Below, piece after piece: positions 1 through 6,977 of a stretch of 16,143 nt of DNA (position 1 is the first letter of the stretch; the number at the start of each line of letters is the position of its first letter). Origin of the DNA: CAZXNF01 sp050741255 (GTDB taxonomy: Bacteria; Pseudomonadota; Gammaproteobacteria; Burkholderiales; SG8-41); NCBI GenBank assembly GCA_050741255.1, contig JBOIEQ010000099.1:1-16143 (forward strand). Direction: 5' to 3'. A program made the position numbers and the translations under genes. Below the pieces are notes generated by a model. That model was not told the origin of the DNA. It made no database searches and was given only the letters and a program-made list of their open reading frames with translations.

Positions 1-188
1 GCGCGGGGATACAAGCGCCGTACCCGCCGCTCGATTCGGCGCTGCAGGCGCGCCTCGCGCAACTGCGCGCGCGCGGCAACGTGGTGATCGAGGATCTGCC
101 GGGACACCGCGCGCAGCGCAGCGAACTGGGGTGCGGCCGCCGTCTGGTGCGCAGCGGCCGCACGTGGAAATTAATCCGATTGAAATGA
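1..188 (+). CDS. hisZ: HisZ, ATP phosphoribosyltransferase regulatory subunit, C-terminal end (partial)
   Basis: Only the last 61 codons are present, read in the frame starting at base 3 and ending with TGA 186-188. The tail reads as the end of a HisZ: an APYPPLDSALQARL stretch, then LRARGNVVIEDLPGH, then ELGCGRRLV and a final W-x-L. HisZ is a catalytically inactive relative of histidyl-tRNA synthetase. It pairs with the short form of HisG to make and regulate ATP phosphoribosyltransferase, the first step of histidine synthesis. The hisZ-purA order is common in betaproteobacteria and supports the call. The 5' part lies outside the window, so no catalytic or binding motif can be checked. The family call rests on the C-terminal pattern and on synteny. 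Confidence 0.8.
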   Translation, partial: AGIQAPYPPLDSALQARLAQLRARGNVVIEDLPGHRAQRSELGCGRRLVRSGRTWKLIRLK

Positions 189-190
189 AC

Positions 191-214
191 CACAGAGGCA
201 CAGAGGCGCGGAGG
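191..214. repeat. Tandem 8-mer repeat, CACAGAGG x2 plus CGCGGAGG
   Basis: Three consecutive octamers follow the hisZ stop: CACAGAGG at 191-198, CACAGAGG at 199-206 and CGCGGAGG at 207-214. The preceding bases read TGAAC. As I recall, motifs of the type AACCACAGAGGCACAGAGG recur in intergenic regions of many unrelated bacteria. I know of no established function. It lies between hisZ and purA and could affect the transcript there, but that is not shown. Confidence 0.7.
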
Positions 215-266
215 AATGCAGCGATGAGGTGTTCCTTACCGTGCCGCCGTGATTCAAAACACTAAC

Positions 267-1559
267 ATGGCAAAAAACGTAGTCGTTATCGGCAGTCAGT
301 GGGGCGATGAAGGCAAGGGCAAGGTCGTCGACTGGCTGACCGACCACGCGCAGGGCGTGGTCCGCTTCCAGGGCGGGCACAACGCCGGGCACACGCTCGT
401 CATCGGCGGCAAGAAGACGGTCCTGCGGTTGATTCCCTCGGGCGTGCTGCGCGAGGGCGTGCACTGCTACATCGGCAATGGCGTGGTGCTGTCGCCGAGC
501 GCCTTCCTGCAGGAGATCGGCGAGCTCGAGGCCGCCGGCGTGGACGTGCGTTCGCGGCTGCGGGTGTCCGAGGCCTGCCCGCTGATCCTGCCGTATCACG
601 TGGCGATCGACCAGGCGCGCGAGACCGCCAAGGGCGCCGGCAAGATCGGCACCACGGGGCGGGGTATCGGCCCGGCCTACGAGGACAAGGTCGCGCGCCG
701 CGCGATCCGGCTGCAGGATCTCATGCACCGCGAGCGCTTCGCGGCCAAGCTGGGTGAAGTGCTCGATTTCCACAACTTCGTACTCCAGCATTACTTCAAG
801 CAGCCGACGGTGGACTTCCAGAAGACGCTGGACGACACGCTCGCGCTGGCCGACCGCATCCGGCCATTGATGGCGGATGTGCCGCGCCTGTTGTTCGAGG
901 CGCAGGAGGAGGGCCGCAGCCTGCTGTTCGAAGGTGCGCAAGGCACTTTGCTGGACGTGGACCACGGCACCTATCCGTATGTCACGTCGAGCAACTGTGT
1001 GGCCGGCGCGGCGGCGGCGGGTGCGGGCATCGGCCCGCACGCGCTGCACTACGTGCTGGGCATCACCAAGGCGTATACGACGCGGGTGGGCTCGGGCCCG
1101 TTCCCGACCGAGCTGGAAGACGCGACCGGGCAGTTGATCGCCACGCGCGGCAACGAGTTCGGCTCGGTCACGGGACGGCCGCGCCGCTGCGGCTGGTTCG
1201 ACGCGGCGGCATTGCGGCGCGCGATCCAGCTGAACGGCATCTCCGGTCTGTGCGTGACCAAGCTCGACGTGCTCGACGGCTTCGAGACGCTGCAGATCGG
1301 TGTCGGCTACCAGATGAACGGCAAACGCCGCGACATCCTGCCGTTCGGGGCGGAATTGATCGAGGAATGCGAGCCGATCTACGAGGAACTGCCGGGCTGG
1401 CAGACCAGCACGGTCGGCATCACGCAGTTCGATGCGCTGCCGCCGGCGGCGCAGAGTTACCTGAACCGGATCGAGACCGTGTGCCGCGTGCCGGTCGCGA
1501 TGATCTCGACCGGGCCGGATCGCGACCAGACGATCGTCCGGCAGCATCCGTTTGAATAG
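267..1559 (+). CDS. purA: Adenylosuccinate synthetase PurA
   Basis: Cytosolic enzyme joining IMP and aspartate, with GTP hydrolysis, to form adenylosuccinate, the first committed step of AMP synthesis. The protein is 430 residues, normal for the family. The N-terminal GTP/IMP loop WGDEGKGK covers residues 12-19, with the catalytic Asp at 14. FQGGHNAGHT carries the catalytic His at 42. GTTGRGIGPAYEDK, SSNCVAGAAAAGAG and TRVGSGPFPTEL follow, all PurA signatures. An in-frame GTG at 249 would add six residues, but ATG 267 gives the conserved MAKNVVVIG start, so 267 is chosen. No good Shine-Dalgarno stands before either start. The gene follows hisZ by about 78 bases and is probably co-transcribed with it. 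No T-rich terminator follows; the next 88 bases hold repeats and then a convergent tRNA gene. Confidence 0.97.
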   Translation: MAKNVVVIGSQWGDEGKGKVVDWLTDHAQGVVRFQGGHNAGHTLVIGGKKTVLRLIPSGVLREGVHCYIGNGVVLSPSAFLQEIGELEAAGVDVRSRLRVSEACPLILPYHVAIDQARETAKGAGKIGTTGRGIGPAYEDKVARRAIRLQDLMHRERFAAKLGEVLDFHNFVLQHYFKQPTVDFQKTLDDTLALADRIRPLMADVPRLLFEAQEEGRSLLFEGAQGTLLDVDHGTYPYVTSSNCVAGAAAAGAGIGPHALHYVLGITKAYTTRVGSGPFPTELEDATGQLIATRGNEFGSVTGRPRRCGWFDAAALRRAIQLNGISGLCVTKLDVLDGFETLQIGVGYQMNGKRRDILPFGAELIEECEPIYEELPGWQTSTVGITQFDALPPAAQSYLNRIETVCRVPVAMISTGPDRDQTIVRQHPFE

Positions 1560-1569
1560 CAGGACCCGG

Positions 1570-1643
1570 GAATCAGGATTCAGGTGCAAGCAGGTAACGG
1601 GATCTTTGAAGCTGAATCCCGAATCCTGCTTCCTGAATCCTGG
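1570..1643. repeat. GGATTC-type inverted and direct repeat cluster
   Basis: CAGGATTCAGG at 1574-1584 and its exact reverse complement CCTGAATCCTG at 1632-1642 form an 11-base inverted repeat. Between them CTGAATCCCGAATCCTG (1612-1628) repeats the same unit twice in the second orientation. The cluster lies between the ends of convergent purA and tRNA-Leu. A large hairpin could help end both transcripts, but there is no T-tract. It resembles dispersed intergenic repeats built from GGGATTC units; whether it is dispersed in this genome cannot be seen here. Confidence 0.6.
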
Positions 1644-1647
1644 AATA

Positions 1648-1734
1648 TGGTGCCGAGGAAGGGACTCGAACCCCCACAGTGTTGCCACCGCCAGGACCTG
1701 AACCTGGTGCGTCTACCAATTCCGCCACCTCGGC
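1648..1734 (-). tRNA. tRNA-Leu (anticodon CAG)
   Basis: Read on the minus strand it starts GCCGAGGTGGCGGAATTGG at 1734 and ends with an encoded CCA at 1650-1648. The 7-base acceptor stem is 1728-1734 paired with 1652-1658. The D-arm contains GGTAGACGC. The anticodon stem is CCAGG/CCTGG with loop TTCAGGT, giving anticodon CAG (1700-1698), which reads CUG leucine codons. A long variable arm, typical of leucine tRNAs, and the T-arm GGTTCGAGTCC follow. Total length is 87 bases including CCA. It is convergent with purA and divergent from rnr. Confidence 0.97.
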
Positions 1735-1743
1735 GAGGCGCGG

Positions 1744-1772
1744 ATTATAACTTTTATGGGAATTTCGTCCAA
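1744..1772 (-). promoter_or_regulatory. Sigma-70 promoter for tRNA-Leu with GC-rich discriminator
   Basis: On the minus strand TTGGAC (1772-1767) is followed after exactly 17 bases by TATAAT (1749-1744). The tRNA 5' end is ten bases beyond the -10 box. The discriminator reads CCGCGCC, GC-rich as in promoters of stable RNA that respond to ppGpp. The -35 box shares its first base with the rnr ATG, so the promoter fills the whole space between the divergent tRNA and rnr genes. Confidence 0.75.
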
Positions 1773-3955
1773 TGAGACCGCATAGCCGCAAGGCGGCGTC
1801 ACACCCCGCCGCGCCGGGGGCCGCCCAGGTGCTGGCCGCCCTGCGCGAGGCCGGTGTACCGCTCGCGCCCGACGCGCTGGCCGAACAGCTGGATCTGCGC
1901 GGCAAGAAGCGCGGCGCACTGGATCAACTGATTGCAGAACTCGAACAGGCGGGCGAAATCCTGCGCAACCGGCGCGGCGACCTGTGCGTGACCGAAAAGC
2001 TCGGCCTCACGAAGGGGCGCGTGCAGGGCCATCCCGACGGGTTCGGTTTCCTGATTCCCGACGACGGCAGTCCGGACCTGTTCCTGCCGACCACGGAGAT
2101 GCGTGAAGTCATGCACGGCGACCGCGCCGCCGTCCGGCAGGCCGGCATCGATCGGCGCGGCCGGCCCGAAGGCAAGATCGTCGAAGTGCTGGAACGCGGC
2201 ACCACGAGCGTGATCGGGCGCATCGTCGTCGAGCGCGGCGTCACGATGCTGGTCTCCGAGGACAAGCGCATCGCGCAGGATTTCCTGATCCCGCCGGGGC
2301 AGGGCGGCACGGCGAAACCGGGCCAGGTGGTGGTGGCCGAAATCGTCCAGCATCCGGCCAGGCATGCCGCGCCGATCGCCCGCGTCACCGAAGTGCTCGG
2401 CGACTACGGTGATCCCGGCATGGAGATCGAGATCGCGCTGCGCAAGCACGACCTGCCGTTCGAGTTTCCGCGGGCGGTGATCGAGGCGGGCGCGAAATTC
2501 TCGCGCGAAGTCACCGCGGCGGATGCCCGCGGACGCGAGGATGTGACCGGCCTCGCGCTGGTCACGATCGACGGCGAGACCGCGCGGGACTTCGACGACG
2601 CGGTGTACGCGGAGCCGCAGGGGCAGGGCTGGCGGCTGGTGGTCGCGATCGCGGATGTGAGCCACTACGTGAAGCCGGGCGACGCGCTCGACCGCGAGGC
2701 GCAGGACCGCGGCAACTCGGTCTATTTTCCGCGCCGGGTCATCCCGATGCTGCCGGAAGTGCTGTCGAACGAACTGTGCTCGCTCAAGCCGAAGGTGGAC
2801 CGCTTGTGCATGGTCTGCGACATGGCGATCGCGGGCAACGGCGCGGTGCGCCGGTTCCGCTTCTACCCCGCGGTGATGCACTCGAAGGCGCGGCTGACCT
2901 ATACCCAGGTGGCGGCGGCGCTGGCCGGCAAGACCGTCGAGGGCGTGCAGGAAGCGATGGCCCAATTGCCGCACCTGCGGAACCTGGAAAGCCTGTACCG
3001 CGTGCTGCTGCAGGCGCGCGCCAAGCGCGGCGCGATCGATTTTGAAACCACCGAAACGCAGATGATTTTCAACGAGCGCGGCAAGATCGAGCGCATCGTG
3101 CCCGTCGAGCGCAACGACGCGCACAAGATCATCGAGGAATGCATGCTGGCGGCCAATGTGTGCGCGTCCGCCTTCCTGGAAGAGCGTGGGCATCCGACGC
3201 TCTATCGCGTGCACGAAGGGCCCGCGCCGGAAAAGCTCGAGAACCTGCGCGAATTTCTCAAGGGCTTCGGCCTGGGGCTCGGCGGCGGAGAGAAGCCCAA
3301 GGCCAAGGACTTCGCCAAGCTGCTGGACTCGGTGCGGCCCCGGCCCGACGCCAAGCTGCTGCAGACCGTGATGCTGCGCTCGCTCAAGCAGGCCGTGTAC
3401 ACCCCGGAGAACAAAGGTCACTTCGGCCTGGCCTACGATGCCTACGCGCACTTCACCTCGCCGATCCGCCGCTATCCCGACCTGCTGGTGCACCGCGCGA
3501 TCAAGGCGGTCCTCAGAATGGATCGCTACAAGCCGGGCGACTGGAAGGCGCTGGGCGAGCATTGCTCGATGACGGAGCGGCGTGCCGACGAAGCCACGCG
3601 CGACGTCGAGGGGTGGCTCAAGTGCTACTACATGCAGGACCACATCGGCGCGAGTTTCACCGGCAGCGTCACCGGCGTGACCGCCTTCGGCGTGTTCATC
3701 CTGCTGGACGATATCTATGCCGAGGGCCTGATTCACGTCTCGGAACTGGGCAGCGATTACTTCCGCTTCGATCCCGTGCATCACAGCCTGGTGGGCGAAC
3801 GCACCAGTCAGGCGTACCGCCTCGCGGACCGGGTAAAGGTCAAGGTCGCGCGCGTGGATCTCGACCGGGTGCGGATCGATTTCACGCTGGACGATGGCGC
3901 GGTGCATCCGCCGAAGTCACGGCGTTCAGCGCCGGGGCGGGGTCCGCGGCGGTGA
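1772..3955 (+). CDS. rnr: Ribonuclease R, 3'-5' exoribonuclease
   Basis: Processive 3'-5' exonuclease of the RNase II/RNB family. It degrades structured RNA, takes part in rRNA and tmRNA quality control, and leaves short oligonucleotides. The 727-residue protein shows the family layout: an N-terminal winged-helix region (about 15-80), two cold-shock domains (about 85-235) beginning at GRVQGHPDGFGFL, the RNB catalytic domain (about 255-580) and an S1 domain (about 626-712, GSVTGVTAFGVFI). The metal-binding aspartates are D267, D273, D275 and D276, with the same spacing as D272/D278/D280/D281 of E. coli RNase R. The tail is short and basic (KSRRSAPGRGPRR), far shorter than the lysine-rich tail of the 813-residue E. 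coli enzyme. ATG 1772 has a weak GGGA ten bases upstream. The stop overlaps the rlmB start, so the two are translationally coupled. Confidence 0.96.
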   Translation: MRPHSRKAASHPAAPGAAQVLAALREAGVPLAPDALAEQLDLRGKKRGALDQLIAELEQAGEILRNRRGDLCVTEKLGLTKGRVQGHPDGFGFLIPDDGSPDLFLPTTEMREVMHGDRAAVRQAGIDRRGRPEGKIVEVLERGTTSVIGRIVVERGVTMLVSEDKRIAQDFLIPPGQGGTAKPGQVVVAEIVQHPARHAAPIARVTEVLGDYGDPGMEIEIALRKHDLPFEFPRAVIEAGAKFSREVTAADARGREDVTGLALVTIDGETARDFDDAVYAEPQGQGWRLVVAIADVSHYVKPGDALDREAQDRGNSVYFPRRVIPMLPEVLSNELCSLKPKVDRLCMVCDMAIAGNGAVRRFRFYPAVMHSKARLTYTQVAAALAGKTVEGVQEAMAQLPHLRNLESLYRVLLQARAKRGAIDFETTETQMIFNERGKIERIVPVERNDAHKIIEECMLAANVCASAFLEERGHPTLYRVHEGPAPEKLENLREFLKGFGLGLGGGEKPKAKDFAKLLDSVRPRPDAKLLQTVMLRSLKQAVYTPENKGHFGLAYDAYAHFTSPIRRYPDLLVHRAIKAVLRMDRYKPGDWKALGEHCSMTERRADEATRDVEGWLKCYYMQDHIGASFTGSVTGVTAFGVFILLDDIYAEGLIHVSELGSDYFRFDPVHHSLVGERTSQAYRLADRVKVKVARVDLDRVRIDFTLDDGAVHPPKSRRSAPGRGPRR

Positions 3956-4701
3956 GCGCGGACCGCGTCATCCACGGCTTCCACGCCGTGACGGCGGCGC
4001 TGCGCAGCGGCGCGATCGTGCACGAGTTGTATCTCGACGCCGCCCGCGCGGATGTCCGCATGCAGGATCTGGTCGCGGCGGCGAAGGCGAAGGGCGTGCG
4101 GGTCATGACGGTCGATGCAGCGCGCCTCGACGGCCTCACCGGACGGGCCCGGCACCAGGGGGTGGCCGCACGGGTGGCGGCCGCGCGCGCGCAATCGCTG
4201 GACGACGTGCTGGAGGCTGTGACGGGAGATCCGTTGGTGCTCGTGCTGGACGGCATCACCGACCCGCACAACCTCGGCGCCTGCCTGCGCGTGGCGGATG
4301 CGGCGGGCGTGCACGCGGTGGTCGCGCCCAAGGATCACGCGGTGGGCATCAACGCGACCGTGTCGAAAGTGGCGAGTGGCGCTGCGGAGACGGTGCCGTA
4401 CTGCATGGTGACCAATCTCGCGCGGACGCTGCGCGAACTCAAGGAACGCGGCCTGTGGATCGTCGGCGCGGACGAGGCCGGACCGCAAACGCTGCACGCG
4501 GCCAAGCTGTCCGGCCCGCTCGCCTGGGTGCTGGGGGCGGAAGGCGAAGGGATGCGGCGCCTGACCCGCGAGCATTGCGATCTGCTCGTGCGCATTCCGA
4601 TGGCGGGTGCGGTGGAAAGCCTCAATGTCTCGGTGGCTGCGGGCGTTTGCCTGTTCGAAACAGTGCGTCAAAGACGCGACACCCCCGCAAAAATTCGTTG
4701 A
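3952..4701 (+). CDS. rlmB: 23S rRNA (guanosine-2'-O-)-methyltransferase RlmB
   Basis: SPOUT-family methyltransferase that uses S-adenosylmethionine to 2'-O-methylate G2251 (E. coli numbering) in the 23S rRNA P-loop. The 249-residue product starts at GTG 3952, overlapping the rnr stop as GTGA. This start gives the normal family N-terminus DRVIHGFHAVTAAL. The N-terminal substrate-binding domain covers about residues 1-75. The SPOUT motifs are clear: DGITDPHNLG (100-109, with the conserved Asn 107), VLGAEGEGM (about 193-201) and SLNVSVAAG (223-231), which forms the knotted cofactor site. The in-frame sequence upstream of 3952 lies inside rnr and is not coding. rnr-rlmB is a long-known pair, also adjacent in E. 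coli. Confidence 0.95.
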   Translation: MSADRVIHGFHAVTAALRSGAIVHELYLDAARADVRMQDLVAAAKAKGVRVMTVDAARLDGLTGRARHQGVAARVAAARAQSLDDVLEAVTGDPLVLVLDGITDPHNLGACLRVADAAGVHAVVAPKDHAVGINATVSKVASGAAETVPYCMVTNLARTLRELKERGLWIVGADEAGPQTLHAAKLSGPLAWVLGAEGEGMRRLTREHCDLLVRIPMAGAVESLNVSVAAGVCLFETVRQRRDTPAKIR

Positions 4702-4780
4702 GGAAACAGGAGCTTTTCGTTATATTCCAACGAGTTTGCAGAAATCCGTAGTCTTTACGTCCAGATATTATTGTAACTTG

Positions 4781-6379
4781 TTGATTAATATAAAAATTAT
4801 ACGGCATATCGTCCGCTTGAGCCTGGCCTTCGGCCTGGTTGCGGCGGGTACGGCTGTCGCCCAACAACCGGCCGACCCACCGAAGTTCGCGATCAAATCG
4901 TTCGAGGTCGTGGGCAACACGCTGCTGCCGCAGGCGAAGATCGACGCCGCCGTGGCGCCTTTCGTCGGTGCCGGCCGGGAGTTCGGCGACATCCAGCGCG
5001 CGCTGGAGGCGCTCGAGGACGCGTACCGGCAGAACGGCTGGGGCATCGTGCAGGTCACGCTGCCCGAGCAGGACATCACCCGCGGGGTGGTGCGCTTCAA
5101 CGTGCTCGAAGCGAGGGTCGGCAAGATCACGATCGAGGGCAACCAGTTCTTCAGTGACCGCAATATCCGCTGGAGCCTGCCGTTTCTGAAGGAAGGGCAA
5201 ACCCCGAATTCGCAGGACCTCGCGGTCAACCTGCAGATGCTGACCGAGCAGCCGGCCAAGCAGACCACGGTGCTGCTGCGTTCCGGGACGAAGGACGGCG
5301 AGGTGGACGCCACGGTCCGCATCGCGGACGTCAAACCCTGGAGCGCGCTGGTGTCCATCGACAACACCGGCACCAATGCCACGGGTGTGTTCCGGCTCGG
5401 CGCCGGTTTCCAGTACGCCAACCTCACCGGGCACGACGACGCGATCAACGTGCAGTACGTGACCTCGCCGACCGGGGGACACTGGAGCGACGTGAAGATC
5501 TTCGGCGCGGGCTATCACCTGCCGCTATACAGCCTCAAGAGCTCGATCGACGTGTTCTATGGTTACTCGAACGTCAACTCGGGCACGGTGGCGGGGCTGT
5601 TCAACGTGAGCGGCTCGGGCACCATCATGGGCGCCCGCTGGAACTACTACCTGCCGAAGTTCGCGGACTACGAGCACAAGGTGTGGCTCGGCTTCAACTG
5701 GAACGATTTTCATAACGAGGTGGCCGTAGCCGGCGCCAACCTCGTGCCCGACATCGTCACCCATCCGGTCAACCTGACCTATTCGGGGTTGTGGCGCTTG
5801 CCCACGGCGGAAATGGGGTTCTATGCCAGTGCCGTGCGTAATCTCCCCGGCGGCGCTGACGGCGGCCAAGCCACGTTTGACCAGACCCGCGTCAATGCGA
5901 CCGCCGGTTATCTGCTTGCCCGGGCCGGTTTCAATTACGTTCAGCAGCTTCCCTACGATATGCAGTTCCGCGCGAAAGTGGGATCGCAGACGACCTCGGA
6001 TGCTCTTATTCCGGCCGAGCAGTACGGCATCGGCGGTCCCGACAGCGTGCGCGGTTTCCTGCTGCGCCAGGTGGCAAACGACAAGGGCCTCGACGGCCAG
6101 TTCGAGGTGTATTCGCCGGATTTCGGCAATGCGCCCGGGCTGGAGGGCATCCGGATGCGCGCGCTGGTGTTCTACGATTGGGGCTACGTCAAGCGCAACA
6201 ACCCGCTGCCTGGAGAGATCCAGTCGGCCACCTTGTCGTCCACCGGCATCGGCCTGCGGATCGCCGCGCCGCGCAACTTCACCGCGCGCTTCGACTACGC
6301 CCACATCATCGACGGCAAGAATTTCACCGATGGCGTCGGGACGCGTACCTTTAATTTCTCGGTCTCCAAGCTCTTCTAG
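4781..6379 (+). CDS. ShlB/FhaC-family two-partner secretion transporter (TpsB), outer membrane
   Basis: Probable Omp85-superfamily outer-membrane pore that secretes a TpsA partner such as a hemolysin or filamentous hemagglutinin. With TTG 4781 the protein has 532 residues: a signal peptide with basic start and hydrophobic core ending AVA|QQ at 27/28, two POTRA domains (about 35-190, with FAIKSFEVVGNTLLP and KITIEGNQFFS), and a beta-barrel. The superfamily motif VRGF is at 423-426, and the protein ends in Phe as outer-membrane barrels do. The start is uncertain: TTG 4778, TTG 4781 or ATT 4784 all keep the signal peptide, while the only good Shine-Dalgarno (AGGAG 4708-4712) lies about 65 bases upstream. 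In-frame sequence back to 4607 overlaps rlmB and is rejected. No TpsA gene lies in the window, so the substrate is unknown. Confidence 0.85.
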   Translation: MINIKIIRHIVRLSLAFGLVAAGTAVAQQPADPPKFAIKSFEVVGNTLLPQAKIDAAVAPFVGAGREFGDIQRALEALEDAYRQNGWGIVQVTLPEQDITRGVVRFNVLEARVGKITIEGNQFFSDRNIRWSLPFLKEGQTPNSQDLAVNLQMLTEQPAKQTTVLLRSGTKDGEVDATVRIADVKPWSALVSIDNTGTNATGVFRLGAGFQYANLTGHDDAINVQYVTSPTGGHWSDVKIFGAGYHLPLYSLKSSIDVFYGYSNVNSGTVAGLFNVSGSGTIMGARWNYYLPKFADYEHKVWLGFNWNDFHNEVAVAGANLVPDIVTHPVNLTYSGLWRLPTAEMGFYASAVRNLPGGADGGQATFDQTRVNATAGYLLARAGFNYVQQLPYDMQFRAKVGSQTTSDALIPAEQYGIGGPDSVRGFLLRQVANDKGLDGQFEVYSPDFGNAPGLEGIRMRALVFYDWGYVKRNNPLPGEIQSATLSSTGIGLRIAAPRNFTARFDYAHIIDGKNFTDGVGTRTFNFSVSKLF

Positions 6380-6385
6380 CCGGTC

Positions 6386-6408
6386 CGTCCGGGTCCGCCC
6401 GGACGTTT
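6386..6408 (+). terminator. Hairpin after the TpsB gene
   Basis: CGTCCGGG (6386-6393) pairs perfectly with CCCGGACG (6398-6405) around a TCCG loop, six bases after the TpsB stop. Only three T residues follow, so termination by this hairpin alone may be partial. The T-run is also the start of the -35 box of the rpsF promoter, so terminator and promoter are back to back. Confidence 0.6.
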
Positions 6409-6435
6409 GCCCAAGGCCGAAAAAGTCCTTATAAT
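6407..6435 (+). promoter_or_regulatory. Sigma-70 promoter of the rpsF operon
   Basis: TTGCCC (6407-6412), a 17-base spacer and a perfect TATAAT (6430-6435). The bases after the -10 box are CCGCGACC, a GC-rich discriminator as expected for a ribosomal protein operon under growth-rate or stringent control. The -10 and first discriminator bases, TATAATCCGCG, are identical to those of the tRNA-Leu promoter in this window. The predicted transcript has an untranslated leader of about 100 bases before rpsF. Confidence 0.8.
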
Positions 6436-6447
6436 CCGCGACCTTTC

Positions 6448-6479
6448 GCAGACCGGCGGCTTTTTCCCGCACCGGCTGC
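6448..6479 (+). promoter_or_regulatory. rpsF leader hairpin, possible S6:S18 autoregulatory site
   Basis: GCAG (6448-6451) and CCGG (6453-6456) pair with CCGG (6472-6475) and CTGC (6476-6479). An alternative inner pairing of GCGG (6456-6459) with CCGC (6467-6470) leaves an A-C bulge beside CCGG. S6:S18 is known to bind a leader RNA of many rpsF operons through a CCG-containing bulge that imitates its 16S rRNA site. The position, directly in the rpsF leader, and the bulged ACCG suggest such an element here. The match is by eye only and other folds are possible. Confidence 0.45.
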
Positions 6480-6543
6480 ATGCCTTGCCGCACCGCCACA
6501 CGCATGGGCGGGCGGCGTCACCACCCACAAGGAGATTCACCGC

Positions 6544-6969
6544 ATGCGCCATTACGAAATCGTATTCATCGTCCATCCGGACCAGAGCGAGCAGGTACCG
6601 GCGATGGTCGAGCGCTACCGCACCATGGTGCAGTCGCGCAACGGCCGCATCCATCGCCTGGAAGACTGGGGCCGCCGCCAACTGGCCTATCCGCTCCAGA
6701 AGATCCACAAGGCCCACTACGTTCTCATGAACATCGAGATCGACCAGGAAACCCTGGGCGAGCTCGAGCACGCGTTCAAGTTCAATGATGCCGTGCTGCG
6801 CCACCTGACGGTGCAGATGTCCGAGGCCAAGACCACCCCGTCGCCGATGATGAAGGAAGAGAAGTCGAAATCCCTCACCGGCGACGATCGTGGCGAGCGC
6901 CCGCGTGCCGCGCCGGAAGCGGTGGCGGCGCCGGCACCGGCTGCGGCTGCGGCAGCCGCGGCCACCTAA
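6544..6969 (+). CDS. rpsF: 30S ribosomal protein S6
   Basis: S6 binds with S18 to the central domain of 16S rRNA, on the platform of the small subunit. The 141-residue protein starts MRHYEIVFIVHPDQSEQV, the typical S6 opening. GGGCCGCC-coded WGRRQLAYPLQKIHKAHYVL (residues about 42-61) carries the rest of the signature. A strong AAGGAG at 6529-6534 fixes the start. After about residue 95 the sequence becomes a charged, then alanine/proline-rich tail ending in a run of alanines. Variable acidic or low-complexity S6 tails are known, and in E. coli the S6 tail is glutamylated; this one lacks a terminal Glu-Glu, so that modification is not expected. First gene of the rpsF-priB-rpsR-rplI operon. 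Confidence 0.97.
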   Translation: MRHYEIVFIVHPDQSEQVPAMVERYRTMVQSRNGRIHRLEDWGRRQLAYPLQKIHKAHYVLMNIEIDQETLGELEHAFKFNDAVLRHLTVQMSEAKTTPSPMMKEEKSKSLTGDDRGERPRAAPEAVAAPAPAAAAAAAAT

Positions 6970-6977
6970 GCCGGGCC

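Noticed and set aside
171..1688. 505-codon open frame on the minus strand opposite purA
   Set aside because: Arg/His/Asp-rich shadow caused by GC-rich codon use; the plus strand encodes a perfect PurA.
1799..3907. 702-codon open frame on the minus strand opposite rnr
   Set aside because: Shadow of rnr with no recognisable domain; low-complexity composition typical of antisense GC-rich frames.
3139..3951. In-frame extension upstream of rlmB
   Set aside because: Lies inside rnr in another frame; homology begins only at GTG 3952.
4754..4794. Sigma-70 promoter in the AT-rich leader of the secretion transporter
   Set aside because: Several -10-like hexamers (TATTAT, TATAAA) are present, but none has a matching -35 box at 16-18 bases.
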